64,000 bases of DNA from Belliella baltica DSM 15883 (lineage in GTDB: Bacteria > Bacteroidota > Bacteroidia > Cytophagales > Cyclobacteriaceae), in assembly GCF_000265405.1 (NCBI RefSeq), contig NC_018010.1, positions 930,001-994,000 of the forward strand, given 5' to 3'. The translations under genes and the position numbers were made by a program. Positions 19,565-29,093 of the stretch are shown here, in pieces (positions within the stretch are counted from its first letter, which is position 1; every line of letters begins with the position of its first letter). A model generated the notes under the pieces. That model was not told the origin of the DNA, searched no databases, and saw nothing but the letters and a program-made list of their open reading frames with translations.

Positions 19565-20824
19565 CTATTCTTCAAATCCTGTCATGTCTATCTTTTCATC
19601 TTCCAGATAGTGCGGATACATTTTCTTATGCTCTTTTTTGACTTCTCTGACTAAGACCTCTCTAAATTCTTCAACATTCTGACCACTTTCTGCTGCCATG
19701 AAAACTGGAGAAATTCCGGTTTTTTTCTTGTAAGCTTCCGAGAGTTTTTCGAAGTCTAGGAAGTTGCTTTCTTCCAATTCGATTTCTGTCATATTCATTT
19801 GCTCCTCTTCAGAAGGCATCTGAGCCACTAGATCGATTTTGTTGAAAACGAGCAGCATTGGCTTATCTCTTGCGCCTATCTCATTCAATGTTTCATTGAC
19901 AACAGCGATATGATCTTCGAAACCCGGATGACTAATGTCCACGACATGAATTAATAAATCTGCCTCTCTAATTTCGTCCAAAGTAGATTTGAAAGATTCA
20001 ATCAAGTGAGTAGGCAATTTCCTGATAAACCCAACCGTATCTGAAAGCAAGAAAGGAATATTCTCAAGCACTACTTTTCTTACAGTGGAATCCACAGTTG
20101 CAAAAAGCTTGTTTTCGGCTAAAATATCAGTTTTAGTGATCAGATTCATCAAGGTGCTTTTTCCGACGTTAGTATAACCCACCAACGAAACCCGAACTAT
20201 TCCTTTTCTGCTTTTACGCTGAGTAATACCTTGTTTTTCAACTTCTTTGAGTTTTTCTTTGAGAAGTGTAATCCTTCCACGAATATCTCTTTTATCAGTT
20301 TCAATTTCTTTTTCACCTGATCCACCACGCGTGGTTGTCCCACCTCTTTGTCTTTCCAAGTGAGTCCACATATTTGTCAGTCGAGGCAAAAGATATTGAA
20401 ATCTTGCCAATTCAACTTGCGTTTTTGCTTGTGCGGTTTGAGCTCTTTTGAGGAAAATATCCAAAATCAGCAAAGACCTATCATAAACTTTTACTTTGAG
20501 TTCATTTTCCAAGTTTCTCATTTGAGACGGAGAAAGATCATCATCAAAAATGACCATATCGACTTCAAAATGCTCTATATAAGTTCTGATTTCTTCTAGT
20601 TTTCCCGTTCCAACAAAACTTTTTACATCAGGTTTTTCCAGTCTTTGGGTGAATCTGTAGACGGTTTTTGCTCCTAAAGTCTCAGTCAAAAAAGCAAGCT
20701 CATCCAAAAAATCATGGATTTGCCTGTCAGACTGTCCTTGTTTGATCAGGGCTACAAGAACTGCAGTATCCACCTTTGGAGCGGTTTCATGTAATTTTTG
20801 AAGTTTTTTTGAATATTTAGTCAT
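19565..20824 (-). CDS. hflX: GTPase HflX
   Basis: The 419-residue protein has the HflX N-terminal domain (KPDVKSFVGTGKLEEI, VIFDDDLSPSQMRNLE), a glycine-rich linker (RGGTTTRGGSGEKEIETD) and the G domain with G1 GYTNVGKST near residue 212, G3 DTVGF and G4 NKID. HflX is a ribosome-splitting GTPase acting under stress, binding the 50S subunit. Divergent from rfbC. The long acidic insertion between G4 and G5 is longer than in E. coli HflX. Confidence 0.95.
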   Translation of the reverse strand: MTKYSKKLQKLHETAPKVDTAVLVALIKQGQSDRQIHDFLDELAFLTETLGAKTVYRFTQRLEKPDVKSFVGTGKLEEIRTYIEHFEVDMVIFDDDLSPSQMRNLENELKVKVYDRSLLILDIFLKRAQTAQAKTQVELARFQYLLPRLTNMWTHLERQRGGTTTRGGSGEKEIETDKRDIRGRITLLKEKLKEVEKQGITQRKSRKGIVRVSLVGYTNVGKSTLMNLITKTDILAENKLFATVDSTVRKVVLENIPFLLSDTVGFIRKLPTHLIESFKSTLDEIREADLLIHVVDISHPGFEDHIAVVNETLNEIGARDKPMLLVFNKIDLVAQMPSEEEQMNMTEIELEESNFLDFEKLSEAYKKKTGISPVFMAAESGQNVEEFREVLVREVKKEHKKMYPHYLEDEKIDMTGFEE

Positions 20825-20921
20825 CTTTTAATTTAAGCTCTGTGTTTGAAAAGGAAAAGATAAGCTTTTTAGTTCCTTGCTTATAATTCTGCAAAAATAC
20901 CAAGCTCAGATGAAATCCTAT

Positions 20922-20929
20922 TATCTTTG
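20922..20929 (+). promoter_or_regulatory. Candidate -7 element for rfbC
   Basis: TATCTTTG matches TAnnTTTG, 50 bases before the rfbC ATG; no clear -33 element. Confidence 0.3.
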
Positions 20930-20979
20930 AATTTATATTAATAAAAGAGCCAATTCATTGGTAAATCAAACAATAAAGC

Positions 20980-21528
20980 ATGAAAGTACACCCAACTCCA
21001 TTTGAAGGGGTTTTTGAACTGATACCAAGGATTTTTGAAGATAGTAGAGGGTATTTCTTTGAATCCTTTAGAGCGGAAGCCTTAGAATCACAAGGAATAC
21101 AAATCAATTGGGTTCAAGAGAATCAATCTTACTCCCAAGCGGGAACCATCCGTGGTTTACATTTTCAAAAAAAACCTTATGCTCAAGCCAAATTGGTTCG
21201 GGTTATCCATGGAAAAGTTTTAGATGTAATTGTTGATTTGAGAGAGGATTCCAAGACTTTTGGTCAACATTTTAGTATAGTGCTAGATAGTAAAATCAAC
21301 AATGCCCTATTTATTCCAGAGGGTTTTGCTCATGGATTTTCTGTATTGGATACAGCGATTTTCATGTACAGGTGTTCCAATTATTATAATAAAGAAGCTG
21401 AAGGAGGAATTCTATGGAATGATCCTGAGTTAAATATAGATTGGCAAGTAGAAAATCCTATTCTTTCTGAAAAAGATATTACATGGCCAACATTAGAGGA
21501 ATTTAAAAGACACACAGGGGGTTTATAA
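20980..21528 (+). CDS. rfbC: dTDP-4-dehydrorhamnose 3,5-epimerase
   Basis: The 182-residue cupin has GTIRGLHFQKKPYAQAKLVRV with the catalytic His, IPEGFAHGF near residue 110, and GGILWNDPELNIDW near the C-terminus, all RmlC signatures. It epimerises dTDP-4-keto-6-deoxyglucose in dTDP-rhamnose synthesis. The stop codon abuts the ATG of the next gene, so rfbC, the phosphatase and the epimerase form one operon. The other rhamnose genes are not in the window. Confidence 0.93.
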   Translation: MKVHPTPFEGVFELIPRIFEDSRGYFFESFRAEALESQGIQINWVQENQSYSQAGTIRGLHFQKKPYAQAKLVRVIHGKVLDVIVDLREDSKTFGQHFSIVLDSKINNALFIPEGFAHGFSVLDTAIFMYRCSNYYNKEAEGGILWNDPELNIDWQVENPILSEKDITWPTLEEFKRHTGGL

Positions 21529-22281
21529 ATGAGTATTTTTGATATTTTTAGAAGGAGTAAATCCAACAATTCCCAAGAAAACCTTAGGCTTGATTGGATG
21601 CAGATAGATATGCACTCTCATCTCATTCCTGGCATAGACGATGGAGCAAAAACATTGGAGCAATCCATAGAATTGATCCAAAGACTCAAAGGTTATGGAA
21701 TAAAAAAAATCATCACTACGCCCCATATCATGTGGGAATTTTACAAAAATACTCCTGAGATCATAACGAATGGAATCAAGGCACTACAAGAAGAATTGTC
21801 AAATCAAGAAATAGATATAGAAATTCTTGGCGCGGCTGAGTATTACTTAGATGAATTCTTTTTTGAGAAAATAAAAAAAGGAGAGCAATTATTGACTGTT
21901 TCGGACAATTTGATTTTGGTAGAAACTGGTTTTATTGAAAAACCAGCTATTTTACTAGAAACCTTGTTTGAACTTGAGCTTCAACATTACAAACCTATCT
22001 TGGCACATCCAGAAAGATATTTCTATTTATTGAATGATAAAAAGCTGGTTCAGGATTTATTGGATAGAGAAGTTTATTTTCAAATTAATCTTCTTTCTTT
22101 GACTGGTTTTTATTCCAAAGAAAGCAGGGTATTTGCCGAGACGCTTATAGATGAAAACCGTATAAAACTGGTGGGAACTGATTGCCACAATGGAAAGTAC
22201 CTAGATGCTTTGGAGACATTGCCTCAAAGCAAGTATTATGAAAAATTACAGGAATTAGACTTGTTGAACAAAACCCTATGA
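21529..22281 (+). CDS. CpsB/CapC-type PHP tyrosine-protein phosphatase
   Basis: The 250-residue protein has the PHP metal-binding start DMHSHLIPGIDDGAKT near residue 27, ITTPHIM near 64, AHPERY near 162 and VGTDCHN near 222. Family members dephosphorylate tyrosines of polysaccharide co-polymerase kinases (Wzc/CpsD) and so control capsule length. No kinase is encoded in this window. The gene directly follows rfbC and overlaps the next gene by 4 bases. Confidence 0.85.
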   Translation: MSIFDIFRRSKSNNSQENLRLDWMQIDMHSHLIPGIDDGAKTLEQSIELIQRLKGYGIKKIITTPHIMWEFYKNTPEIITNGIKALQEELSNQEIDIEILGAAEYYLDEFFFEKIKKGEQLLTVSDNLILVETGFIEKPAILLETLFELELQHYKPILAHPERYFYLLNDKKLVQDLLDREVYFQINLLSLTGFYSKESRVFAETLIDENRIKLVGTDCHNGKYLDALETLPQSKYYEKLQELDLLNKTL

Positions 22282-23237
22282 AGATTCTCATAACAGGTGC
22301 TTCAGGATTGGTAGGAAGTTATATTGCCAAAAGATTTTTTGCACTGGGAGAAATCCATGCGCTCAAAAGACCTCAAAGTGACGATTCACTACTTCAAGAC
22401 AAGAGAGTCAAGTGGATAGAAGGGGATATTAATGATTATCAATCTTTAGAAGCTGCATTTGAAGGCATGGATATGATTATACATGTTGCAGGATTGGTTT
22501 CATATCTTGATAAAGATAAAAAAGCATTGATGGATGTAAATCTGATTGGAACGGCCAATGTGGTCAATGTAATGCTTCAAAAAAACATCAAAAAACTGAT
22601 TCACATTAGTTCTGTCGCTGCATTAGGAAGAACTCCAGAGGCTTTCACTGTAACGGAAAGCCAAAAATGGACAGAATCTCCCCTCAATTCACCTTATGCA
22701 ATTTCAAAATATTTGGGAGAATTGGAAGTGTGGAGAGCGGCTCAAGAAGGCTTGGATGTTATTGTAGTCTATCCTTCAGTTGTTTTAGGAAGGATTACAG
22801 ATGATCGAACAAGCACAAAAATCTATGATTATGTACTGAAAGAGAATTCTTATTATCCAGCTGGAATCATCAATTATGTAGATGTAAGAGATGTAGCAGA
22901 GGCCGTCGCACAATGCTACATAAAAGAAACTTGGGGAATGCGCTACATCATCAATGCAGGCTCAATTCCATACAAGCAATTTTTTGAAAAACTGGGTAAA
23001 GCATTTGGAAAAAAGCCCCCAACTAAACCGATTAGTAACGGTATGCTCAAAATCGTGCTAGCAGCTTCTTGGCTTGGAAGACTATTAGGATTGAGCAAGA
23101 TTCCAATTAGTCCACAATCTGCCAAACTTGCCCAACTTAAATTCAGCATGTCTAATGAAAGAATCAAGAAGGAGCTCAATTTTGAGTTTAAGACATTAGA
23201 AGAAACCATATCTTGGGCAAAAGAGAACGAATCCTAG
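22278..23237 (+). CDS. NAD(P)-dependent epimerase/dehydratase, extended SDR
   Basis: The 319-residue protein has the Rossmann loop ITGASGLVGSYIAKR, HVAGLVSYLD, and the catalytic YAISKYLGE (YxxxK) near residue 142. It is an extended short-chain dehydrogenase acting on a nucleotide sugar or similar substrate; the substrate cannot be set. Its ATG overlaps the phosphatase stop by 4 bases. Confidence 0.82.
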   Translation: MKILITGASGLVGSYIAKRFFALGEIHALKRPQSDDSLLQDKRVKWIEGDINDYQSLEAAFEGMDMIIHVAGLVSYLDKDKKALMDVNLIGTANVVNVMLQKNIKKLIHISSVAALGRTPEAFTVTESQKWTESPLNSPYAISKYLGELEVWRAAQEGLDVIVVYPSVVLGRITDDRTSTKIYDYVLKENSYYPAGIINYVDVRDVAEAVAQCYIKETWGMRYIINAGSIPYKQFFEKLGKAFGKKPPTKPISNGMLKIVLAASWLGRLLGLSKIPISPQSAKLAQLKFSMSNERIKKELNFEFKTLEETISWAKENES

Positions 23238-23385
23238 GATGCTGTCGTTTGAAAAGATCGAAAATAGAGAATCGCTCCAACAAAACAGAGGCGAGCATTT
23301 ATTCTCACAAAGCAAAAAATAATTTGAATTGATTTTGAGACACTGATTTAATTGGTATCTTAAGTTAGAATTTAAAATATAGCCG

Positions 23386-24801
23386 ATGACCGGAGATTTT
23401 GAAAACGAATGGAATAATGATAAAGAGTTGGTAAAAAGGTTTGAAAACTCTCTCAAAGCTAACCTAGACCTTTATTTTGAAGAAGAGGAGCTGGAAGATA
23501 TCATCCGGTTTTATTTTGAAAATCAAAAATTCCTCAAGGCACTTAGAGCCTCCACACATGCTTTGGAAAAATTTCCATTCAGCATAGAGATCAAATTACT
23601 CAAAGCACAATGCCTCATTTTTAATGACGAATTGGAAGAAGGTCTTGAGCTTTTAGAAAATATCAATAATATTTCTCCCAATAATGAAGAAATCATCTTG
23701 GCTTTGACCAATGCGATGATGATTTCGGGAAGTATCAAAGAGGCCATAGCTATTCTTGAGGAGTTTCTTCCTTTAGCTGAGGACAAAGCTGAAGTATATT
23801 ATTCCCTAGGCACCTTTTATAGGGCAGATGATAATAAAGAAAAAGCTGTCTATTACTATAAAGAATGTGTCAAAGTCAAGATCAACCACGAAGACGCACT
23901 CTTTCAATTGGCAATGATCACAGAAGAAGAAGGGTCGTTTAATGAAATCTTGGAGTTTTACCAAGAGTTTATAGATCAGGATCCTTATTCTGCGGGAGCT
24001 TGGTACAATTTAGGTGTTGTTTACAATCGATTAGGGAGGTTCGAGGAGGCGATCAAAGCGTATGATTATGCATTGATCATTGATGATGCTTTTGCTTCAG
24101 CATACTTCAATCTTGGCAATGCTTATATGAATACTGAGCAGTTCGAATTGGCACTCGAAGCGTATCAAAATACGATCAACTGTGAGGGAACAAATTCTGA
24201 AAACTGCTGCTACATGGGAGCAGCTTATGAAAAGCTTGGGCAGATCGATCAGGCTTTTAAATATTTTAAGAAATCAGCAAAATTAGATCCTGAATACGAA
24301 GATGCGTGGTTTGGCTTAGGAATGTGTATGCTGAAAAAAGAGAAATTTTTTGAGGCAATTCATTATTTCAAGAAAGCAATCAAGTTGTCTGACGATAATG
24401 CAAATTATTGGGTTGGCTTGGCAGATGCAGAGTATCAATTGGGAAATCTCCATGCAAGCTCTGAAGCTTATGAAGAGGCAATCAATTTGGAACCTGGAAT
24501 TGTAGAGACCTATATCAATCTTTCTATTATTTATTTCGATCAAAATAGATTTGAAGAAGCAGAAGATGTCATTAAAGAAGGGATAGAGGAGTTGCCCGAA
24601 AACTCAGAGTTATATTATCGCTTGGTAGTCTATCTCATCAAAGCAGGTAAATACAAAGAAGCCTTTACTTATTTAGAAAATGCATTAACTTTGGACTTTG
24701 AAAAGCATACGATATTGTATGATTTGATGCCTGAGGTAAAGCACCAAAAGGCTATTTTCAAGATTATCTCTCAATTTAAGGAAGGTTCTTCGCCTTCTTG
24801 A
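23386..24801 (+). CDS. TPR-repeat protein
   Basis: The 471-residue acidic protein consists of about eleven tetratricopeptide repeats from residue 40 to 455, clear in GAWYNLGVVYNRLGRFEEAI, ASAYFNLGNAYMN and DAWFGLGMCMLKKEKF. No signal peptide or membrane helix is visible, so it acts in the cytoplasm as a scaffold. The name of its partner cannot be inferred. It is followed after 30 bases by phosphosulfolactate synthase. Confidence 0.88.
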   Translation: MTGDFENEWNNDKELVKRFENSLKANLDLYFEEEELEDIIRFYFENQKFLKALRASTHALEKFPFSIEIKLLKAQCLIFNDELEEGLELLENINNISPNNEEIILALTNAMMISGSIKEAIAILEEFLPLAEDKAEVYYSLGTFYRADDNKEKAVYYYKECVKVKINHEDALFQLAMITEEEGSFNEILEFYQEFIDQDPYSAGAWYNLGVVYNRLGRFEEAIKAYDYALIIDDAFASAYFNLGNAYMNTEQFELALEAYQNTINCEGTNSENCCYMGAAYEKLGQIDQAFKYFKKSAKLDPEYEDAWFGLGMCMLKKEKFFEAIHYFKKAIKLSDDNANYWVGLADAEYQLGNLHASSEAYEEAINLEPGIVETYINLSIIYFDQNRFEEAEDVIKEGIEELPENSELYYRLVVYLIKAGKYKEAFTYLENALTLDFEKHTILYDLMPEVKHQKAIFKIISQFKEGSSPS

Positions 24802-24831
24802 AATCAATTTAATACCTGAAAAACAAAGAGA

Positions 24832-25602
24832 ATGAACTATGTTCTAAACAACGTTCCTGTACGTACAGAGAAACCACGTACCGCAGGTTTTACCATGGTC
24901 ATGGACAAAGGACTCAGCATAAGAGAAGTTGAAGATTTTGTAGATGCGCATGGAGAATATGTTGATATTGTAAAATTTGGCTGGGCTACTTCTTATTTGA
25001 CGAAGAACCTAGCCCAAAAAATAAGTATTTACCAAGATGCTGGAATTCCGGTTTATTTTGGTGGGACTTTATTTGAAGCCTTTGTCATTAGAAATCAATT
25101 CGAAGACTACAGAAGGGTTTTAGAAAAGTATAATTTGAGCTATGCGGAAGTTTCCGATGGGTCTATCAGTTTGGCCCATGACAAGAAATGTGAGTTTATA
25201 GAAACCTTGAGCAAAGACGTCACGGTCCTTTCAGAAGTAGGCTCAAAAGATGCCGCTAAAATCATCCCTCCTTACAAATGGATCGATCAGATGGAGAAAG
25301 AACTTCAAGCTGGATCTTGGAAAGTAATTGGTGAGGCAAGAGAAGGGGGAAATGTTGGGCTTTTTAGAGATTCTGGAGAAGTAAGACAAGGTCTTGTGGA
25401 AGAGATTTTGACAAAAATCCCAGAAGAAAAAATCATTTGGGAGGCTCCGCAGAAAGAACAACAGGTATGGTTTGTAAAACTGCTCGGTGCGAATGTCAAT
25501 CTAGGTAATATTGCTCCAAATGAACTTATTCCATTAGAAACTATCCGACTGGGACTTAGGGGTGATACTTTTGATCATTTCCTTGGAGATATAAAATTAT
25601 AA
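24832..25602 (+). CDS. comA: Phosphosulfolactate synthase
   Basis: The 256-residue protein has TMVMDKGLSIREVEDF, VKFGWATSYL, PVYFGGTLFE, EVGSKDA and IGEAREGGNVGLF, the ComA TIM-barrel blocks. Family members condense sulfite with phosphoenolpyruvate to phosphosulfolactate, the first step of coenzyme M synthesis in methanogens. In a Bacteroidota genome a sulfonate end product such as a sulfonolipid precursor is more likely, but this is inference: no other sulfonate gene adjoins it. A strong terminator follows. Confidence 0.88.
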   Translation: MNYVLNNVPVRTEKPRTAGFTMVMDKGLSIREVEDFVDAHGEYVDIVKFGWATSYLTKNLAQKISIYQDAGIPVYFGGTLFEAFVIRNQFEDYRRVLEKYNLSYAEVSDGSISLAHDKKCEFIETLSKDVTVLSEVGSKDAAKIIPPYKWIDQMEKELQAGSWKVIGEAREGGNVGLFRDSGEVRQGLVEEILTKIPEEKIIWEAPQKEQQVWFVKLLGANVNLGNIAPNELIPLETIRLGLRGDTFDHFLGDIKL

Positions 25603-25607
25603 AAAAC

Positions 25608-25645
25608 TTGGACTGTCTTATCTCAACAAGACAGTCCAATTCGTT
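25608..25645 (+). terminator. Terminator after phosphosulfolactate synthase
   Basis: A perfect 12-bp stem TTGGACTGTCTT (25608-25619)/AAGACAGTCCAA (25628-25639), with an 8-base loop, is followed by TTCGTTTT. It sits between comA and the DUF368 ATG and excludes the earlier TTG start at 25608. Confidence 0.8.
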
Positions 25646-25652
25646 TTCATTC

Positions 25653-26588
25653 ATGACTCAAATCAAAGAAAAAATCCTTACCTATCTGAAAGGAATGTCG
25701 ATGGGTGCAGCAGATATAGTTCCTGGAGTTTCTGGTGGATCTATTGCGCTTATCACAGGGATTTATGAAAAACTGCTTAACAGCATCAATGCTATAGACA
25801 AAACAGCTCTGAGACTTTTGTTTAAGTTTCAACTTAGTGCTCTATGGAAGCATATCAACGGAGGATTTTTAGCAACGCTCTTGTTTGGAATTCTAACTAG
25901 CATTTTCGCTCTTTCTAAGTTAATAACCTACCTGATTGAAAATCACCCAATTCCTGTTTGGTCTTTTTTCGGTGGTCTGATCATCATTTCTGCTATCATC
26001 ATTCTTCGGGATATCAAAAAGTGGTCTTTGGGAGTCGTAGCTGCAATTTTGCTTGGAATCCTTGGAGCCTATTTATTTACTAGCATTCCATCAGTAAGTT
26101 CTCCAGAAGGATATTGGTTTACATTTGTAGCAGGCGCAATTGCCATTTGTGCAATGATTTTACCAGGAGTTTCAGGAAGTTTTCTTCTCTTGATGCTCGG
26201 ACAATACGAACGGATTTTAGCTGCTGTTTCAGATAAAAACTTCTTGGTCATTGCTATTTTTGGTGCAGGTTGTATTACAGGCCTCTTACTATTTAGCCGA
26301 GTGATTTCTTGGTTATTAAAAAATCACCACGCACTTACTATTGGATTATTATCTGGTTTTATGCTGGGTTCAATCAATAAGCTTTGGCCATGGAAAGTCG
26401 TATTGAGTTATCGCTTGTCTTCTTCTGGAGCTCAGAAGCCACTTTTGACAGAAAATATTCTTCCTCAAAATTACCTTGCTGTAACTGGAGAAGAATCTTT
26501 ATTTTTACAGGCAATATTGGCTTTTTCTTTTGGTATTCTGTTGGTAGTAGGAATTGAAAGGCTAGCCTATTATTTGAAAAAACAATGA
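25653..26588 (+). CDS. DUF368 membrane protein (PopT-type polyprenyl-phosphate carrier)
   Basis: The ATG at 25653 is right after a terminator; the alternative TTG at 25608 lies in the hairpin. The 311-residue protein has about nine helices and the paired DUF368 motifs ADIVPGVSGGSIALITGIYE near the N-terminus and AMILPGVSGSFLLLMLGQYE in the centre. DUF368 proteins are undecaprenyl-phosphate translocases that recycle the lipid carrier for cell-envelope glycans. Its stop overlaps aroE by 4 bases. Confidence 0.88.
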   Translation: MTQIKEKILTYLKGMSMGAADIVPGVSGGSIALITGIYEKLLNSINAIDKTALRLLFKFQLSALWKHINGGFLATLLFGILTSIFALSKLITYLIENHPIPVWSFFGGLIIISAIIILRDIKKWSLGVVAAILLGILGAYLFTSIPSVSSPEGYWFTFVAGAIAICAMILPGVSGSFLLLMLGQYERILAAVSDKNFLVIAIFGAGCITGLLLFSRVISWLLKNHHALTIGLLSGFMLGSINKLWPWKVVLSYRLSSSGAQKPLLTENILPQNYLAVTGEESLFLQAILAFSFGILLVVGIERLAYYLKKQ

Positions 26589-27325
26589 GAAAATTCGGCT
26601 TAATCGGTTTTAAACTTTCCCACTCCTTTTCTAAGAAATATTTCTCTGAGAAATTTGAGAGAGAAGGAATGTCTGATTGTCAATTTGATCTTTACGAATT
26701 GGATGAAATCGAGCATTTGAAAGATGTTTTGACTCAAAATAAAGAGTTAGAAGGCTTGAGTGTAACCATTCCTTACAAAGAGAAAGTGATCGCACTTTTG
26801 GACGAACTCGATTCAGCTTGTGAAAAAATCGGTGCAGTCAATTGCATTAAAATTGAAGGTGACAAACTCATTGGATACAATACCGATTATATTGGTTTCA
26901 AAAATTCACTTGAAAACTGGTTGGGTGAGGATCGCCCAAAAGCATTGGTTTTAGGAACTGGAGGTGCTTCTAAAGCAGTAAATCAAGCTTTGAGAGATTT
27001 AGGAATTGAATATTTGATTGTGTCTCGTACATCTAGTAATGTGGAAGGAATGATTACTTACCAGGACCTCAAAGCAGATGAAAACATCTTGCAAAGTCAT
27101 CATCTTATCATCAATTCTACCCCTCTTGGGACATTTCCAGAGACTGAAGTGATGCCAGAGATTGATGTGAACTTGATCACAAATCAGCATAAAGTGTATG
27201 ATTTGGTCTATAATCCTGAAAAAACTTTTTTGATGCGCTCCATGGAAGCACGAGGTGCTATAGTTAAAAACGGTTTGGAAATGCTACATCTTCAGGCGGA
27301 AGCTGCTTGGAAGATTTGGAATTAA
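26585..27325 (+). CDS. aroE: Shikimate dehydrogenase
   Basis: The 246-residue protein has the shikimate-binding HSFSKKYF, SVTIPYKE with the catalytic Lys near residue 66, GAVNCIK, NTDYIGF and the NADP loop LGTGGASKAV near residue 121. It reduces 3-dehydroshikimate in aromatic amino acid synthesis. ATG overlaps the DUF368 stop by 4 bases. Length is a little short of E. coli AroE (272). Confidence 0.93.
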   Translation: MRKFGLIGFKLSHSFSKKYFSEKFEREGMSDCQFDLYELDEIEHLKDVLTQNKELEGLSVTIPYKEKVIALLDELDSACEKIGAVNCIKIEGDKLIGYNTDYIGFKNSLENWLGEDRPKALVLGTGGASKAVNQALRDLGIEYLIVSRTSSNVEGMITYQDLKADENILQSHHLIINSTPLGTFPETEVMPEIDVNLITNQHKVYDLVYNPEKTFLMRSMEARGAIVKNGLEMLHLQAEAAWKIWN

Positions 27326-27350
27326 TTTCTTACCATTTTAACTTATTATC

Positions 27351-28604
27351 ATGTATTGGAAAAAATTATCACACGAACAAATCAAAGAAATCGTCTTCAA
27401 AGCTCTTGGTGAAAACCTTGATTATAGAGGCGAAAGACCAATTCTTGGAATTCCAGGCACTTACTTGGATACCTCAGAATTTTATCCTGATGCCCCATTC
27501 CTTCAAGATGCTCCTTATATGTCTGCCATGGTGCGTAACCCAAATCATATTGGCGTACATACGTTGAGCGACAAATCTGTTTTGGAAGTCTTTGAAGGAA
27601 CACAAAAGATTGAAAGAGAATTAATACACTTAGTAGCCGAGGAAATTTTCAATGGAGAACCCAATGGCCAAGATGGCTATGTCGCTACAGGAGGAACGGA
27701 AGCGAATATCCAAGCCATGTGGATATACCGCAATTATTTCATAAAAGAGCATGGTGCCCGACTGGGAGAAATCGGCTTAGTCTATTCAGAAGATTCTCAC
27801 TATTCTATGCCTAAGGGAGCAAACATCCTTAACATTCAAAATATCATTCTTGAAGTAGATTCAGAGACTAGGGAAATCCTTAAATCATCTCTGGAAGAGA
27901 AAATCAAAGAAGCCAGATCGAATGGAGTCAAATACTTTATTGTCATTGCCAACTTATCTACAACGATGTTCGGGTCGGTGGATGATATCGATATGTTGGG
28001 TGATTTTTTCAGTAATCAAAATGTGGATTTCAGAATTCATGTTGATGCTGCGTATGGAGGATTTATCTATCCTTTTACCAATACGACGAGTCGATTCACA
28101 TTTCAAAACCCATACATGAACTCTATAACAGCGGATGGGCACAAAATGCTTCAGACGCCTTATGGTACTGGTTTGTTTTTGATCAGAAAGGGATATATAG
28201 AATATGTGAAAACTGAAGAAGCACAATACATTCCGGGAAAAGACTACACGATCAGTGGAAGTCGCTCCGGTGCCAATGCGATTTCAATGTGGATGATTTT
28301 AAAAATTCACGGCTCCGAAGGATGGAAATATAAGATGGAAACCCTCTGTGACAAAACTGAGCGGATTTGTAAGAAATTGGAGAAAATGGGTGTGGAGTAT
28401 TTCAGAAATCCATATAATAATATCATAGCCATCAAAGCTAAATATATGTCAGCCGAACTTGCTGACAAATACTATTTGGTTGCAAATTCCTACGAACACA
28501 AAGCTGAATGGTACAAAATTGTGGTGATGCCTCACGTCAAGCCCGGTACTATCGATAGCTTCCTAATGGATCTTGCAGGTGAGTTGAAATCGAAGAAGAA
28601 TTGA
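27351..28604 (+). CDS. PLP-dependent (group II-like) decarboxylase
   Basis: The 417-residue protein has GYVATGGTEANIQAMW (cofactor phosphate site), HVDAAYGGFIYPF, and the Schiff-base lysine in TADGHKMLQTPYGTG near residue 265. The fold is that of glutamate/tyrosine/histidine decarboxylases; substrate specificity is not readable. It follows aroE by 25 bases and has a strong terminator, so it probably ends the operon that begins at DUF368. A link to aromatic amino acids or to the sulfonate gene comA is possible but unproven. Confidence 0.85.
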   Translation: MYWKKLSHEQIKEIVFKALGENLDYRGERPILGIPGTYLDTSEFYPDAPFLQDAPYMSAMVRNPNHIGVHTLSDKSVLEVFEGTQKIERELIHLVAEEIFNGEPNGQDGYVATGGTEANIQAMWIYRNYFIKEHGARLGEIGLVYSEDSHYSMPKGANILNIQNIILEVDSETREILKSSLEEKIKEARSNGVKYFIVIANLSTTMFGSVDDIDMLGDFFSNQNVDFRIHVDAAYGGFIYPFTNTTSRFTFQNPYMNSITADGHKMLQTPYGTGLFLIRKGYIEYVKTEEAQYIPGKDYTISGSRSGANAISMWMILKIHGSEGWKYKMETLCDKTERICKKLEKMGVEYFRNPYNNIIAIKAKYMSAELADKYYLVANSYEHKAEWYKIVVMPHVKPGTIDSFLMDLAGELKSKKN

Positions 28605-28616
28605 GAAACTTAGGAA

Positions 28617-28652
28617 TAAAAAAAGCGGAGATGTAAGATTCTCCGCTTTTTT
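28617..28652 (+). terminator. Terminator after the PLP decarboxylase
   Basis: AGCGGAGA (28624-28631)/TCTCCGCT (28640-28647) with flanking A and T runs; active on the plus strand and possibly both. Confidence 0.85.
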
Positions 28653-28708
28653 CATGCTTAAATAACAAATTGTCTAAAGGTAAAAACGATATTCGATTAA
28701 TAATATTC

Positions 28709-28797
28709 ATTTATAAACATGCGACCCTTTTAGGGTCGTTGGGTACGATACTGTATCCTATTTTTTCTATAAACATGCTATCCCTTCAGGATAAATA
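28709..28797. repeat. Tandem TATAAACATG palindromic repeats
   Basis: Two units share the lead TATAAACATGC: the first then forms the hairpin CGACCCT-TTT-AGGGTCG (28722-28738), the second TATCC-CTTCA-GGATA (28779-28793). Between them GATACTGTATC is a third small palindrome. They form a short intergenic repeat field between the decarboxylase and the polysaccharide locus. Confidence 0.6.
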
Positions 28798-28969
28798 AAG
28801 ATAAAATCTAATCGATTATGCTTTTTTTTAAAGTTAATGTTAGAAATATTACCGATATAGATAAGCTCAACGTAATTTTGGTTAGTTTCTATTATAGATC
28901 ATGATTGATAAATCTCGACCTCAAATAGGTTTAATGTTTCTGGGAAAACCAATATGCACATGCCAACCC

Positions 28970-29019
28970 CGACCCCATTGGGCATACGCGTTAACTTAAG
29001 CGTATGCCCACTGGGGTCG
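28970..29019. repeat. Long near-perfect palindrome before the radical SAM gene
   Basis: CGACCCCATTGGGCATACGC (28970-28989) pairs with GCGTATGCCCACTGGGGTCG (29000-29019) with one mismatch, around a 10-base loop. It is much more GC-rich than its surroundings. A reading frame passes through it and could be taken for the N-terminus of the next gene, which is unlikely. Confidence 0.75.
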
Positions 29020-29085
29020 AATGTCTTCATTAGATTTAAAGATCCAACATATTATCCCTTCGCAATAAATAACATTTTGCTAACT

Positions 29086-29093
29086 TACCTTCG
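29086..29093 (+). promoter_or_regulatory. Candidate -7 element for the radical SAM gene
   Basis: TACCTTCG is one base from TAnnTTTG and lies 20 bases before the GTG at 29113. If it is used, a start upstream at 28954 is excluded. Confidence 0.35.

Noticed and set aside
28709..29019. CRISPR array
   Set aside because: Only two related palindromes of different sequence, no regular spacing and no cas genes nearby.
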